Assembly (NCBI GenBank): GCA_022264855.1
Contig: JABYQU010000062.1
Location: forward strand, 1-64,000
DNA from: Lenzites betulinus
Taxonomy: Eukaryota > Basidiomycota > Agaricomycetes > Polyporales > Polyporaceae
Length of the DNA: 64,000 nucleotides
Direction: 5' to 3'
This document shows positions 51,509 to 64,000 of the stretch, piece after piece. The position numbers and the translations under genes were made by a program. The notes beneath the pieces are model-generated. The model had not been told where the DNA came from, ran no database searches, and saw only the letters and a program-made list of their open reading frames with translations. Within the stretch, counting starts at the first letter, position 1. Every line of letters starts with the position of its first letter.

Positions 51509-54500
51509 TGTGGGATGAGACCGGAGAGAGATAGCGTAGTAGTACAGCAGAGAAAAGAGAGCTTGAGTTGAAAAGGTGAAGCAGACGAGATGGAGTACAG
51601 CAGAGAAAAAGCGAGGTGGAGAGGGGCTGGTGCGAGCTTGGCCCAGAAGGGGAAGGCCGGCGCAGATAAAGCCGGAGGCGGAACGCGGGGGGAGAAGAGA
51701 GGGCGTGCGGGGCAGCCCCTAGGACGGAGGGGGACGCGGACGGCGGCGGGGGGAGGGGAGAGGGAGAGAGGGCGTCGGAGAGGGGCGTCGAGGCGGAGGG
51801 AGGAGGAGGGAGAGGGCAGCAGGCCACGGCCAATGGCGGACGCGGACAAGATCACTCGCCCGATGCAGCGGGCGCCTGTCCCTGGACGGACCGGCCTCCG
51901 TCGTTGCCTCTTTGGGCCATCGTCACCCAGCGCCGCCAGCCCGAAAGCGCTCCCGCCCTCTCCCGGCTCGCCCCGCCGTCACATGCCCCGCTCCCTCTCC
52001 CATGACCGCCAGGCCTCATCCCACCACCATCGCCCATCGCGAGTCCACCACCATCGTATGTTCATGCACACGCCCTGGCACTCGCTGCCCGAGCCTTCCA
52101 ACAAACGCTGTGTGATCCGATCCTGCCCCCGCCTCGTTGCCCAGCGCGTCACAGAACGTGCTATCTTTGTATATCCTCCCCTCAAATCGCAACTCTCCCG
52201 AGCCTGCAGCCCAAATTTCACGCTTTCACGCCCTCCATTCAATGTGCGATCACAACTTACAAAGAGCCCAGCGCGCCCGACTGTGCTTGTTAAACACTTC
52301 TACCCCGCCTCCCACCAATCAATGCCTCCGCGCGGCACAGCAACTGCGGTCTACCAACTCTCTGCCCCGCTGTTCCTCCTCTTTTCCTCTGATATGACGC
52401 GCACCAGCAACCGCCAGGAAAATACAAAGGCCGCAACGAACTTCAACCACCACCGCCCCGCAACCGCCCCCACTGGCCACTCGCAAGCCCGACCGCGACG
52501 TCAGAAGGGTCACGCACGGTGCGGAGGAGCGCACGGAGCGCCGCGGCCGCTAGCGGTTGCCCTCGCGTGTCCTCGCGTCCCCTCGCGTACGCCGTCGCCC
52601 GGCCACGCGCTCGAGTCTCGCCCACAGCGCGATGCGCCCGTCCCCTTACGTGCGTGATTTCCCCGCTTTAGGCAGCCCCGCCCCCGCCCCCGGGCCCCCC
52701 GCGCTCCCCCTCCCTGCCGCCTCGGTCCTCCTTTTCCGTGTCTCTCTCCGAGTCTGCGCATCGCTGAGTCGCTGAGTCGCTGTCTCACCGCGCCCACACG
52801 CCGCTGGAGTCAGTCTGCCTTTGGCAAGAGCGCACCACTCACCACCCGGCTAGCAGCGTGTGGCTAATCGACATATCGATCCGTCGATTATGATAGCGCG
52901 CCATCGAATCGCCCCCATCCCCATCGTGCACCAGCCTGCTGCGCTCTCTCGACAACATTAATGCTCACATGTGTCCATCGACTGACATCTGTGATCAGCC
53001 CGGATAGCACTACAGCAGCACCAGCCCATCCATCCCATCGCCATCGCCAGCCCAGAGTCTTAGTCTCAAACGGGGCCCCGCGCCACGTTCCCGCACGCGC
53101 AGGGCATGTGAGCGTTCACGCAGACATCGTGTCGTGCCGTCGCCTCAGCCCTTCCGGACGCGGTGGGAAGAGCTGTCAACTGACTTCGACTGACGGGCAA
53201 GCGCAAGGCGTGTGATGTGATCGCCCGGCAGGACGGGTACGTATACGCTGCAGCGTCGATGTCCGCGCACTTTCGCGGCGCAGAATGAGGTGTGCTGTGA
53301 GTGTGTGCGCATGCATGAAGCTCAATACAACGGCGGGCAAGTCCCTCGCGCGCCGATTCGCGAGGTGGCCGTCTCTCCCCGCGAGGCACACAAGCATTCG
53401 AGTGCTCAACGAGTCCAGCTTGCACGATCTGCATGAAGACGAGGGTAAACCTGGGTGAACTTACAATGGTGTGCATCATCTGCATCCGCGTCCGCCCCAA
53501 CACTTATACGGACACCAATACCCACCCGAGCCCCCACCCACTCAATCGCATCGTCGATGCAGCACCCCAATCTTCGCCCCCGACAACGACATCGACATCT
53601 CCCGGGCTCACGATCTGAAGCTTCCGCGAAGCCTGGAAGAAGCCTAAATTTAATCACTTCGCATGCTCAGATGCGCATGCTTCCCTATCCCTCCCTTCTC
53701 CCAGCCCCGCCTTCGAAGTTCGAAAGCATCATCGTCACCACCACCCCCGCCAATCCGCGCGCCCCGCTTCGCGCGCCGTCGCGACGCGCCGCTCGCGAGT
53801 TTGCGAGGCTGGCGGGCGCTGTCAGTGTGGGGCCCCCCGACGCGACCGGCTGGTCTGAATTGGTAAATATCTGCAGGTCCCCGATCACGAACCCGAAGCC
53901 GACCTTGTCGACGTCGAGCTCAGGCTGCTCGTTGCTTCTGAGCCGTACGGCGGGCACGGTCGTCCATTGGCATATACACACCTGCACGCCCGAATCGCTG
54001 ATTCTCCCACAATAGCCCACAATCCAGCGAACTGCGCCGCTCACAAAACACCACGCAGCATCCCTGCAGGCCCCAGGGGAAACTCGAAAGGCGACAATAT
54101 TGATGTCGATGATGCTAAGCTCGCGTCTCGGATTCGGACTCGGACACACGCACACGCAGCGAAGCCTCGACCTCCGGCACCCGCTCTCCCCGACTGCCGA
54201 CTCCCGCTCGCAAGCGACGGACGATAACACAACTTAAACACATGAATGGATGCGTGATGCGTGATGCGCGATACCCACTCCCAGCCCGTCCGCGCATGCA
54301 TCGCCGTGACATCCATGACGCCGCCTCATAGAGTCCAAGTCCGCCGCCGACGCTCACATCGAGGCCGACAGCCTCACAGCGGGCCACTCCTATGCGGGAT
54401 AGTCGATAGACTCGGGATAAGCTCCAGTGGCTATGGCACGGCACGGCACACCATCCATCCATCATCATGCATCATCACTGCGCGCGCATGCAGTGACAGT

Positions 54501-57500
54501 CGTCCTGAGCACGCGCACGCCTCGCCTCGCCTCCACGGCTAACACCCACGTTCCACCCCACGCTCCCAGCCACGGCCCACGGGCGACGCGCAACGGAGCG
54601 AATCACGAATCAGGAAGCACGAATCACAGCCCGCGCACCACAGCGCCCGCGGCGGCGCGGACCAGGCCCAGCCCGAGCCGAGCGTTGTGGGTCCACCGTT
54701 GTCCGTCGCCATGGCCCGCCCGGGCGGCGGGCGCGCTCCTCTTCAATTCCTCTTCCTCCTCCTGCCCAGTGCCCATGCCCAGTTCCTGCCCGCCAGCGGC
54801 CCGGCCAGGCTAATTCCTCGGCCTCCCGAGACACTGCACAGTCGCCCAGTCGCCCAGTCGCTCAGTCGCCCAGTCACCAGTGGCACCGACAATGAGACTG
54901 AGACAGCGGCGGACTCCTGCCTCCGGCCAGCCGACGTCCAAGGCCCTGAGCTTAGTGCGAACGCTAACTGTGCATGTGAAGCCCGAGACCAGCCAAGACT
55001 CTGCCTGTGCCGCACCGTCACGGTCACTGGCCCACCGCCAGGTCCGGGGCTCTGGAGGCTGCACCAGCCTGAGCCCACCTTTCACCGGCACCCGCGCGTC
55101 GCGAGGCGCGGCCTCGGTGTGCGCCTGCTCGATGATCGACGAAATTAGACCCCGCGACAGTCGACGGGAGGCGACTGGCCACTGCATGGCGGCCGCCCGC
55201 CGCGTAGCCGCGTACCGCTGCGGCTGTTGCAGCCCGCCCGACGGCGTGGAGGCTTCGCCTTCGCCCTCGTCACCAGGTCACCTTCACCAGCACCTTAGGC
55301 TTCCCCTTCACGCTCGCCTAAAATCCGCCTTCACCTTCACGTTACAATGGAACGTCACAGCTGATGAACGCCCACAGCCAGGTCCGTCACCGGGGGTACG
55401 TTCGTGCACCCTGCAAGAATCAGCAGCCCGGAGGAACGATCAGTGACGTTGGCGCGGGAGGCGCGGCGACAGGCTGAACGTTCGCGGCACGCGCACCCTG
55501 AGACAGCTTCACGGTATCACCATGCGCACGGCCAGTGCACTGTGTAGCAACGCGCGGGAGCCGGGAGAAGATTATACTGAACGCCTACAAATTCGCCAGG
55601 CCGCGCGGAGGTGCCTGTACAGTGTATGACACTGCGCATGAACACTATGAACACCGCAGCCCTGCACAGTGCACATGCAAAAGCCCATGTGCGTCGCATG
55701 CGTGCTAAGAATGGGACCTCGTCGGCAGTACCTCGCTCGCACTGCGCCGCGCCTTCCCAAGCTTCCCAAGCGGCTTTCCGTGCAGTGAGCACCCCGAAGA
55801 TATCGACAGGTGAGCCGGAACTTTGAGCACTAGTATCCTCGGAAGAACCTCTGTGGACGTAGCGGTGCGTCCGTTGCGTTCACCCAGCAGCGTCGTGCCC
55901 CAGGAACTGTTGCGTCATCGCGCTTCGAAGTTCTAACGGGAACAAGCCCTAATAAGCCGCGCGCCGACCTGAATATCGATACAGAACGATGAAGCTTTGA
56001 CAGAAACCCGATGCGCGATTCCGGGGCGTCGGGGACCTTAGTCCGTCGTGCTTCGTCGTGTTCCACTCATTCTTCGAAGCATGGCATTCCGCTGGACCTT
56101 CTCAGCTCGTTTCTCGAAAGACGGCGTGTTCCAAGACGCGTTCCTTCATCAATGGGGTTCTCTGTGGCTTTCAGGCACTACCAACATCCCGCCGGTGCGA
56201 TCGATATCTGCATCGCGTATAGGCTACACAGGCCCGGAAGTAAACCGTGCTCGACATGTACGAACACGCGCACCTCGTCATCTTAACGTTAACACGCCGC
56301 TCAGTGCGTGTCCACTAACCCAGGCACAGCACGTCTCAAACCCCAGCTTGAACTTCATTCCGACACGCCCGGACCGCGAGGCGTCCGCTGACATCCCGCC
56401 CCCGCACGCCCCTCCGTCGTCCGCGTCCAAATCGGCCACACGTACGGGCCCCGCACAGTTCCAAGCAGGTCTCAGATTCTCATGGCACCGCGGGTCTGCG
56501 CTTTGCTACTGCTACACCTGACGCGGCGACAGATCAGCTGCGCACGGTGGGGACTAACTTTAGACGTCAGACTCTGGAGTGCGACTCGGAGGCCGTATGG
56601 ATCCCGTTCCGTCTCGAGACTCCGACTCCTCGACGAATCACGACGTCTTGAACCCGTCCGTCCGCGCGTCGCCGACCCCGGCGTATCCCTGGCGAGGCAT
56701 GCTCATCTTACAGAGCCCGAACAACATGTACGCTCGCACGGCGGCCCGCCCCATGCAGGATCGAGCTGAAGAGCACGGCCATCAAACCATATGCGCCTCC
56801 AGCCTAAGGAACGAGTATCTTCCGCAAGAACTAGAGGCTGGTTTACGAGCCTACCTCCAGCCCTAGTCCTGGATAGCGTACACCGAGGCCCCATATGTAC
56901 ACCCCCTTCGATCGTACGTCTTGGGCCTTTCAATTGCTGCTGCCAACATGTCAACCCCAACAAGCTCGCGGTTTAGGCTAGACCCAGATCAGCCTCCGCG
57001 CTGCACCCGCGCTCCTCGCACGTACACGAGGTTCGCACGCGCGCACACGCCGCTCCGTGACGTTACCCCACAAGGTAAGTCTTTCTCCCACCCAACCGTC
57101 CTCCCATATGCATCACGCTCGCAGCGGCTCCGCAAACACATATAGCAACCGCACATCCATGCGGCACCCAGCGCCGCTCGGGCCCAGACACGGAGGCGTC
57201 GTCGCGCGCGCAACCCCGACGCCCAATGCCGAGAGTCTCAGGGAGGCTCGAGCCACGGCAGTCATCCAGGCTTTAACCTATGCCCGATGCGCGGCCTCGT
57301 CGGCCAGCTGGCGTGCGCGCAAGTACCATTACCATCCACTGACTCGGAGTCCCGCGACAGGCCGTACGGCACTGCGCGCGCGACGCACGGCGCCGGACTG
57401 GTTGGCCTGTACGCAGCGCGGTCCCGGAGCCATACGATGATTGCGTTACTTTGGACACAACCTTCGGATACGCTCGCTACGCTGGATCAGGCACTCGAGA

Positions 57501-58874
57501 CTGTTCTCTGGGATGCGAAAAGGCCTTGCTCGGCCTGTGTCGACTAGTACTGCTACTGGCGGACCCTGGGCGTACGTACGTACAAACGGCGTCGCCATCG
57601 GTCCAACGGATCGCGTGCCACCCAGCAGAGGAATATACACACTATCCAGCCGTATCCTGTTGCAGGCCAGTCACACTCGACTTTCTTGCGTAAGAACGCA
57701 AGTTGATCCAAATCGTTGCCCTCGAGATCAAATGAGCACACCACCTGTCCGTCTGGTCAGCTATCTCACTTTCCGCGACTCGAACTCGAACGTACCCCTC
57801 AACACATACGCATCCCACACACCGTACACCGCCCAACCGGTACTCCCCATCACCATACACGTCCCTCAAGCCCCCCTCAATCTAGACCACGCCAAACAAC
57901 CTCAACCTGGCAACCAACGGCATCGCCCGCACCCGCATGCGCGCTCCGCGGACGCTCCCGCCCCTCGCCCGCCGACCCTGCACTGCGCCTCCTCGAGACC
58001 CTCCACCGACGCCCTCCCGAAACCGGCATTTCCTTACACCACCTCACCGCGACCCTCCTCGCCTCCTCGCCTCCGCCGCTCCCCGTACCCGGACTCAGGC
58101 TCGGGACAGACATGTCCATCGTCCTGCGTGCGCGGCACAGGGGGAGCCCGCCCGCCCGCCTGCCAGTGCGTCTCGCGCGTGTCGTAACGCGCCTCTCGGC
58201 GTAATAGTATCAGAGACCCGCGCTCGATGTCAAGACACGACGCCGCACAGTGCACACGCCTCCAGCTTCCCTGGCCCGCGCATCGACGGGTGGACGGATG
58301 GCCCTCGCCGGCTCCAGCCGGGCGCTCTGTGAATTGAAAGCATCTAAGACGGTTTATTGCTACACGGGGGCCGATTCTGTACAATATTGGATACACATAT
58401 ACACTATACACGCCAGGCCTAGCGCTCGCCCCACGAACGCAACCACGAGAACAAGGGAAGACGGAGTGGATACGGAGCGTAGACGCCCCGCCGCGTCACA
58501 ATACCGCGTTGGACACCGGCGCGACGCCGGACGCCCAGCGATGGTGCGCGGGAGCAGAGCTCCCTTGACGCGAGCAGACCCTGCTACTCGCGTCCCGCTC
58601 CGGAGGGGAAGCGCAGACACACGCGAGCCCCATATGGCCTTCGCGATGGCGCACACAGAGCGGGCGGACGAGGCACGGCCGGCGGGCGCGCGGCATTCTG
58701 CGGCGCGGGCATGGGGTGAAGCAGCGAAGGGACGGGGATAGCCGTGTGTGTGTCGCGAGCGCGCTCTGGGGCGAACAAGGGCCTACTTTGACCGGATGAC
58801 CTTTTACCTACAAAGACGTTCGGGAGGCGAGGTGCTAATAACCAGTAGTGTGTGACGGATGCGGGGCAAGACGT
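51509..58874. other. Long interval without a supportable gene (7.4 kb)
   Basis: Many short frames overlap here on both strands, none with recognisable motifs or consistent splicing. Items seen: direct repeats of CGCCCAGT at 54838-54880; the TGAGTCGC pair at 52763-52780; an open frame MDPVPSRDSDSSTNHDVLNP at 56597-56866; a possible two-exon frame from about 56949 (MSTPTSSRFRLDPDQPPRCT) with a good GT-AG intron at 57073-57122; and a plus-strand frame ending near 58204 (ETGISLHHLTATLLASSPPP). None is strong enough to call. The interval is unusually long for this gene density. Confidence 0.5.
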
Positions 58875-60422
58875 TCAAGTCCGGTCCTCGACGAGGTCTT
58901 CGTCGTCTTCCGCGTCCAGTTCTGGCGCGGGCGAGCCGGCCTCGGACGCGGGAGGCTCTGGGGAGGCTGGTCTCGACTGGTCGGAAGGGAGCGCGAGGGC
59001 GGCAGCGGTGGCTGCGGCGGAGAGCGACGCGCGTGGGCACATGTCGGCGTTCGTGCATGTGCCCTTCTCAAGGTGATACTTGAGCCCGTTTGGGTTGAGG
59101 TACGACTGCGTGTAAGGGACAGATGGTTAGAATGGCGTGTCAGACCGGCAGATGTGCGGCACGAACCTTCATGCAGCCCGCATGCTGTAGGAGCCCGTAC
59201 ATGATGGAGCGGGGTGATTGAGTTGCGGGAGACGTGAACGGAGATCGATGCGGGGAAGAGCGGTGCCAAACGATCCGAACCGGAGAATCGTCAAGGGATA
59301 GGCGCAGGGGATATAGGCGTTATGGAAGTGGAAGACAAATCGGTTTGGTAACGGTTATGAAAGAAAGCAAGACCGTACGTCAGCATGCGCTCAAACAGCT
59401 CGAGTAGAAGGCACGAAAGCCCCGCGCGCGCCACGGGGCAAATTCCAGATCGCGCCGCACTATACGCGAAAGGGTGGCAAACGAACGCCCACAGGCTCGC
59501 GAACGGTGGCAAAACGCGCGCGGAACGGGCATCACAGCGGATGCAGATGCAATTGACCGTACTCACCGGACACTTGAACATCTTCTCGCGCCCATCACGC
59601 CTGCGCCCCCCGGAGGTGTGGGCTGCGGCGTGGGCGGGGGTTTTTGGGAGGGGGCGACTGCGGGCTATAGGGTCCGGGCGTGGGTGAGACTTGGCGGAGT
59701 GATGGGGGCCGATACCAGAACGGGCGACGCTGGGCGTGAGATGGTTATCGAAGTCATTGTCCCCGAGAGGCTTTGCGGCGAAGCGGGGGCGCCGGTGTGA
59801 GCGAGCGGGAGGGGAACGGGTCCGGGCAGGCTGGACGGTGAATAGCGCAGGTGGGAGACAAAGAGGTTCTGCGAGGTCAGGAGACGAGAAGCAAGAGGGC
59901 GGTGCGGAAGGGGAAGAGGTGGAGATGGGGGAGCGTACAAGCTCGGGGACGTGAGCGAGATCGGGAAGAGCACGGAGGGGCCCGTGAGCGGACGAGATGT
60001 GGAGCGGGCTAGAGTGGAGGGGCGGGTCTGGCTGAGGGTAGCTTAGGATGTAGCTCGCGTGAGGACCAGCAGGGCGGGCGTATACTGGGCTGGAATAAAG
60101 AGGGCGGTTGTCCTGGGGAAAGGGCAGGACGTGCTCCTCCTCAAAATGGTCGAGCAGGTGGTGGAGATCAGGTATAGTCTGCCCGCAGCAAGAGAAATTC
60201 GAGCACTGTGAATAATGAATACATGATCGTACACGGAGGAGGGAGAACGTACGAAGGAGGGGTCGATGTACGCGCTGGAGTCTATGTACGAATCGAAGAG
60301 AGAGTCGTTGTCTACGGCGGGCGTGGTGGGCATCGACGCGAACAGGCTGTTGGAGAAAGGTAAGCACGGAGAGGTGGAGGGGGCGGAAGGAGGACGTACT
60401 CAGAGGAGTCGTACGGGGCCAT
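58875..60422 (-). CDS. SFP1-like C2H2 zinc-finger transcription factor
   Basis: The start at 60422 gives MAPYDSSE, followed by short exons (MPTTPAVDNDSLFDSYID...IDPSF). The next exon has the first family element CSNFSCCGQTIPDLHHLLDH and FEEEHV. A Pro/Ser-rich middle of about 180 residues leads to GREKMFKCP (donor after 59567). An 18-nt micro-exon at 59167-59184 encodes HAGCMK, and the next exon encodes SYLNPNGLKYHLEKGTC, together forming the second zinc finger as in yeast Sfp1. The acidic tail (ELDAEDDEDLVEDRT) ends at 58875. Sfp1 relatives control ribosome biogenesis and growth genes in yeast; function here is inferred. The 382-base intron before the micro-exon is long for this genome and could hide another exon. 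Confidence 0.75.
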
Positions 60423-62030
60423 TGTGGGAGAAGGAGAGTCGGATGGGCGGATGGGCAGTTATAGGTACTCGGCGGCAAGGGACAGGGAATCGAGCAAGGG
60501 GGAAGGCGGGCGATGTCAGGAGGATCGTCTCCGCTGTGTCTATAACCAGCCCGACTTCCCCATCCATCGCGCCCGGAGCGACAGCCCCGTCATCGGCCGT
60601 GGAGAAGAACCGTCTGCCCCGCAACATGCCGCTCCTCCCACTCCTTCGCTCCTTATATGGCTGCCCACGCTCCATATATGGATCCCGCCCCGCTCTCTTC
60701 CTGCCCCGCCCGCTGTGGCTGTCCTTGCGTGCTTCAACTTGCGCATGCTGGTAACGTACGATGATGCGTGCGTTTGTCAGAGCCGCGCTGCATATCGTGG
60801 ACACGACGTCTGGATGCTCGCCGCGATGGACTCGAGCCCCTCGGCGCTGTTGACGTTGCAGTCCAACGCGCCCGATGGGCCACCGCGAGCGAACACCGCG
60901 CCCGTACCGATTGGAGCTCCCCAGGGGCACGCGATCCAGCACCGTGGAGACCTATCCCCGCTTAAACCCGTCCGCGTCCTCCACCTCCTCACGCCGCGCT
61001 CCCCCCTGTCCTCACACCGCACCAGCCGCGATAACGTCTCTTGGCCATCGACCCCAGTGTCTTGATTAACGACATTAATGACGTTCGGTGGTTCGGCTGA
61101 AGTGAACTGCAGTATTCTTGACTTTCGATTTATCTGGATCTGAACATTCATGAGCTCTGATGCTCGGCCGACCTCGGGATCCGTCGCTCGTGGGGCGACA
61201 GTGGCGACAACACCCGGGTCTGAGCCGGCAGTGCGTTGTCGCGGTACCGGCGACGTGAGTGATATAATCAAGGGAGCAGAAGTGAGTACCCTGAAGTACC
61301 GGTACCCAGAGGTATACCCACCGAATGATTCCGCGTTGTACCTTGTCGTGGAGCTGAACAAGATCGCAAGGATGCCGCCGAGCCAGTGCTATAGCGTATA
61401 AGAATGCGAATGATTGGAAACTCCTCGGAGAGCAGCAAGGCGTGACCAGAGGTGATGCGTCGATGCCTGTAAGACCAGGTGGTCTATTGCTCGAGGCAGT
61501 GGGAAGCTCGATGGGCAGCTAGCTGTTTTTTTCCCTTGAAGATCGGGGCTTCAAGATGCGAGCGTCGAGACCCAGAGTCCGTTCGAGTGCAAGAGCGAGC
61601 TTAGATGCACAGTTTGTCCCCGGCACGTAGCTGGCATGACCCCGGGGCAGGAAGACGGCGTCAACTTAGTACAACGTTCAAGCTGTAGAGTTGGGATTCC
61701 AGCCTGTATAGTGCAGGAGTCCGGCCGTGTAGCTCCGAGTACTCCACACAAGGCCTATGCCGACGCTTAAGCAGCATTTACCTAGGTAGTGTCAGTGAGC
61801 AATACGGGGGTAGAGGAAAGAAGATGTCTGCAAAAATCGTGCAAGACCGAGGTCGGAGGGTGCTCGAATTTTCAATTAGAAAATGAAGCTCCGACAAGGA
61901 CCGACTTACTCCGATAACATCATATTTGATTCCCGCTGATGCACTTCTATCCTTAGACTAAGTACTGAGTGCTGGTCTTCGAAGCTTCAATCCACACCTC
62001 ATCGACTCGCACTGCCCGGGTTGATTGAAG
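60423..62030. other. Intergenic region between the SFP1-like and F-box genes
   Basis: This 1.6-kb divergent promoter region has TATA-like motifs on both sides of 60650-60682 (CTTATATGG and CCATATATGG) that could serve the SFP1-like gene. An open frame at 61150-61401 (MSSDARPTSGSVARGATVAT) is not supported by any motif. I see no RNA gene. Confidence 0.45.
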
Positions 62031-63957
62031 ATGTGCGGAACATACGTGACGGGCCTCCTTTCGTTGGACGACGACGTCCTCCACTGCATATTCTCTCACC
62101 TGTACGGTGAAGATGCGCTGAACGTTTCTCTAACAGCACACCGCGCGCACGACCTAGCAATACGCCGCGTTGCCGCAGTGGCCGTATGTCGGAAACGCAA
62201 GGAGGTGTTGTCACTGCGCCGGTACATGCTGTATGGCTCTCCCCCGCGCGCCCAATACCTGGAGAAGCTCATAGTCTGGGTCTATGCATATAATCCCCCT
62301 GAGGAAACAGCTTTCATAGAATGTCGCGAACACGACTGGGCCCAACTCCGCCTCATCGTCGACGTGCTCGCGCACGCCCCAAACCTGCGGGAGGTAGTCC
62401 TTCCTTTTCTGTATCCATCACTCGAGCGCGACAGCCGTCTGGGGGATGTCCTCTGCGCGATGCAACACTTGACAACGGCCACTTTTGAAGCCGTCGAGGA
62501 GACCACAATGGCGGTCATGCATCGCTGGTCGCGGCGTCTGGAATGCCTCCAGCTGAAATTTCACATAAAAGGTGCACAACCGTACTTCCCTTTCCGCGCC
62601 GAGTCCAACCCTATCACGTATCCTTCGCTCCTGCGCAACCTCGCGGCCTTCACGGCTCTACACACCTTGTGCCTGAGGCTCCTCCGAACGAGGCCTTCGT
62701 CTCCGTCCATTCCAGACATATTGCGTGAGCCGACTGATTCGTACTACTACCTGTCCTCCCTTTGCAATCTAGATCTGTGGACAGTCGAGCCACGCGCGCT
62801 CGACATCGTGCAGCTCTGCCCACGTCTGACTTCTCTTTGCTATTCACTCATCTCATCGTCGGACGATGGCGAGGACTCGGATGAAGCAGACAACCCGGCG
62901 ACAGGTGCACGATGGCCGTCTCTCCGTTGCCTCCGGGTAGACACCCTCAAGGACGCGGCGCACGCGCGGCACATCCTCGGACATGTGGACTATCTGCACA
63001 TCTGCTCCGACATAGACATCCGCCCAACGCATACACACGAAGAAGCGATGCTCCTCGCCGTGGTAGAGAGAACTAGTCCTGTTGGGATGCGCTTTGCGTT
63101 GACCTTCCACTGCACGGCGGGGCACGATGGCGAGGCGCAGCTTTGGGCCCGGCTCGCCGCCCGCGCTCCCAAGCTGCGCGTCCTCGAAGTCAAGCTGGCA
63201 TACGGCGGCGAATACGCCGTGGATCCATTCTCAACATGGCTGGTAAGCTCATCCCGTCTGATGCCGTCACCGTCACCGTGCACCTACTGATCACACACAT
63301 ATGGGGCAGCATGCGCTACCAGACATCTTCAGCCCCCTCGGGCCTGCCCTCCGCTCGCTCCGCCTCATTGTCTACCGGCAGCGCCGCCGTCATCCTCAGT
63401 CGCTGCGCAAGTTCTTAAACCCGTACCACTCAAGACCCCCGTACGTGGACCCCATCGATGAAAAGGCCGTACTAGAACACAGCTCACCCCACGGGCAACT
63501 CGTCGCGGCGCTCCGCGCGCTCAATTGCCTCGAGCTCTGGGAAGCCGGAGAAACGCGCAAAAAGATCGATCGCCGCGGCGACTCGTACTGCGGGGCCAAT
63601 GCGCACGACGTCGCGGACACGGGCTCGTACTCTGATCACATTTTGCGCCTGAGATTGGTCGAGGATGACGATGAGGTGCCAGTGTATGGGCGGTGGGAGA
63701 ACTGGCACGGGAGGGCGGTATACTACAGAGCCTTGTACCGGCGTTGGTGGCGCGTTCGACGTGGCTCGGAGCAGGAGGTTGGAGGGGGGCCAGCGTTGGA
63801 GAACATCGATCGGATGGAGGCGATGCGCATGCACGCTTATTTGCGGGACACTGACGACGTGAGCGTGGCGCGTTTTGACGGTAAGCGGCTGGTCATTGCA
63901 GTTAACGTGGCGTGGCCGTTGCTGGTGCTCAACACAGCTTCAGAGTTCTTCCCTTGA
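62031..63957 (+). CDS. F-box-like protein with LRR-type C-terminal region, copy 3 (619 aa)
   Basis: Exon 1 (62031-63242) and exon 2 (63310-63957) join across a 67-base GT-AG intron in phase 0. The start MCGTYVTGLLSLDDDVLHCIF leads into an F-box (LSLDDDVLHCIFSHLYGEDAL). Leucine-rich segments follow (LREVVLPFLYPSLERDS, RLECLQLKFHIKG, LRCLRVDTLKD, LRVLEVKLAYGGE). Exon 2 continues HALPDIFSPLGPALRSLRLI and ends TASEFFP. The N-terminus is clearly related to the F-box genes at 38152-39899 and 40075-41749 (shared LDDDVL..IFS.L.GEDAL pattern). The substrate is unknown; SCF recruitment is inferred from the F-box. Confidence 0.82.
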
Positions 63958-64000
63958 GGCGGATGCGATCAATTTTCAGACTCGATGTTTCTTGGTTGCT

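Noticed and set aside
53685..54230. Minus-strand frame with ELDVDKVGFGFVIGDLQIFT
   Set aside because: The fragment looks protein-like, but the surrounding frame is Arg/Ser-rich and no exon structure fits.
54687..55148. Frame with a signal-peptide-like start (MARPGGGRAPLQFLFLLLPS)
   Set aside because: Downstream sequence has no family pattern, crosses simple repeats, and no splice structure supports it; the hydrophobic start may be chance.
56597..57300. Possible genes MDPVPSRDSDSS (56597-56866) and spliced MSTPTSSRFRLD (from 56949)
   Set aside because: Open but short, no motif and no homology I can recall; kept only as notes in the gene-poor interval.
1..64000. CRISPR array, rRNA operon, bacterial operons or ribosome binding sites
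   Set aside because: The sequence is eukaryotic (introns, chromovirus, BAH-AAA ORC1); no regularly spaced repeat array or rRNA motif was seen.

Overview
The window reads as nuclear DNA of a filamentous basidiomycete, most likely an Agaricomycete of the polypore type. Genes are GC-rich and cut by many introns of about 50-70 bases. Recognisable products are basidiomycete forms: a C2-domain phosphatidylserine decarboxylase, a macrofage-activating-glycoprotein-like secreted protein, HOP2, a Leu5-like mitochondrial carrier, ORC1, a Zn2Cys6 regulator, an areA GATA-like/DUF3295 protein and an SFP1-like zinc-finger protein. All gene models were built by eye from reading frames and splice signals.

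Layout. 1-9.2 kb: PSD2 (its 3' part lies outside the window), the secreted glycoprotein, HOP2, the carrier and a small polytopic membrane protein. 9.5-13.2 kb: a large unrecognised ten-exon gene, called gene X here. 14.1-19.8 kb: ORC1 and a divergent hypothetical gene. 20.3-37.9 kb: a second, inverted copy of everything between the 3' end of the carrier and the 3' end of ORC1, broken up by transposons. 38.1-41.7 kb: two tandem F-box-like genes. 42.4-46.4 kb: Zn2Cys6 factor. 48.6-51.5 kb: areA-like/DUF3295 protein. 51.5-58.9 kb: a long interval without a gene I can support. 58.9-60.4 kb: SFP1-like gene. 62.0-64.0 kb: a third F-box-like gene.

The most striking structure is the inverted segmental duplication (7018-14352 against 20284-37935, about 5.9 kb of unique DNA between the arms). 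Both outer borders of the right arm cut through genes (ORC1 and the carrier), so the right arm is the derived copy. Its gene X has a premature stop and carries a TIR element with a 9-bp target duplication. That element carries in turn a foldback element with a TA target duplication and tRNA-like A/B boxes in both arms. The window holds an empty site for each. Farther along, the right arm is split by a complete Ty3/gypsy chromovirus with two apparently identical 308-bp LTRs, a TGCTA target duplication, a GGGAAAA slip site between gag and pol, a candidate self-priming primer-binding site, and an Asn in place of a catalytic integrase Asp.

The host genes do not form one pathway. HOP2 acts in meiotic recombination, ORC1 in replication, PSD2 and the carrier in membrane and coenzyme metabolism, and the Zn2Cys6, areA-like and SFP1-like proteins probably in transcriptional control. 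Two regulators carry micro-exons (6 and 18 bases) that complete their zinc-binding motifs.
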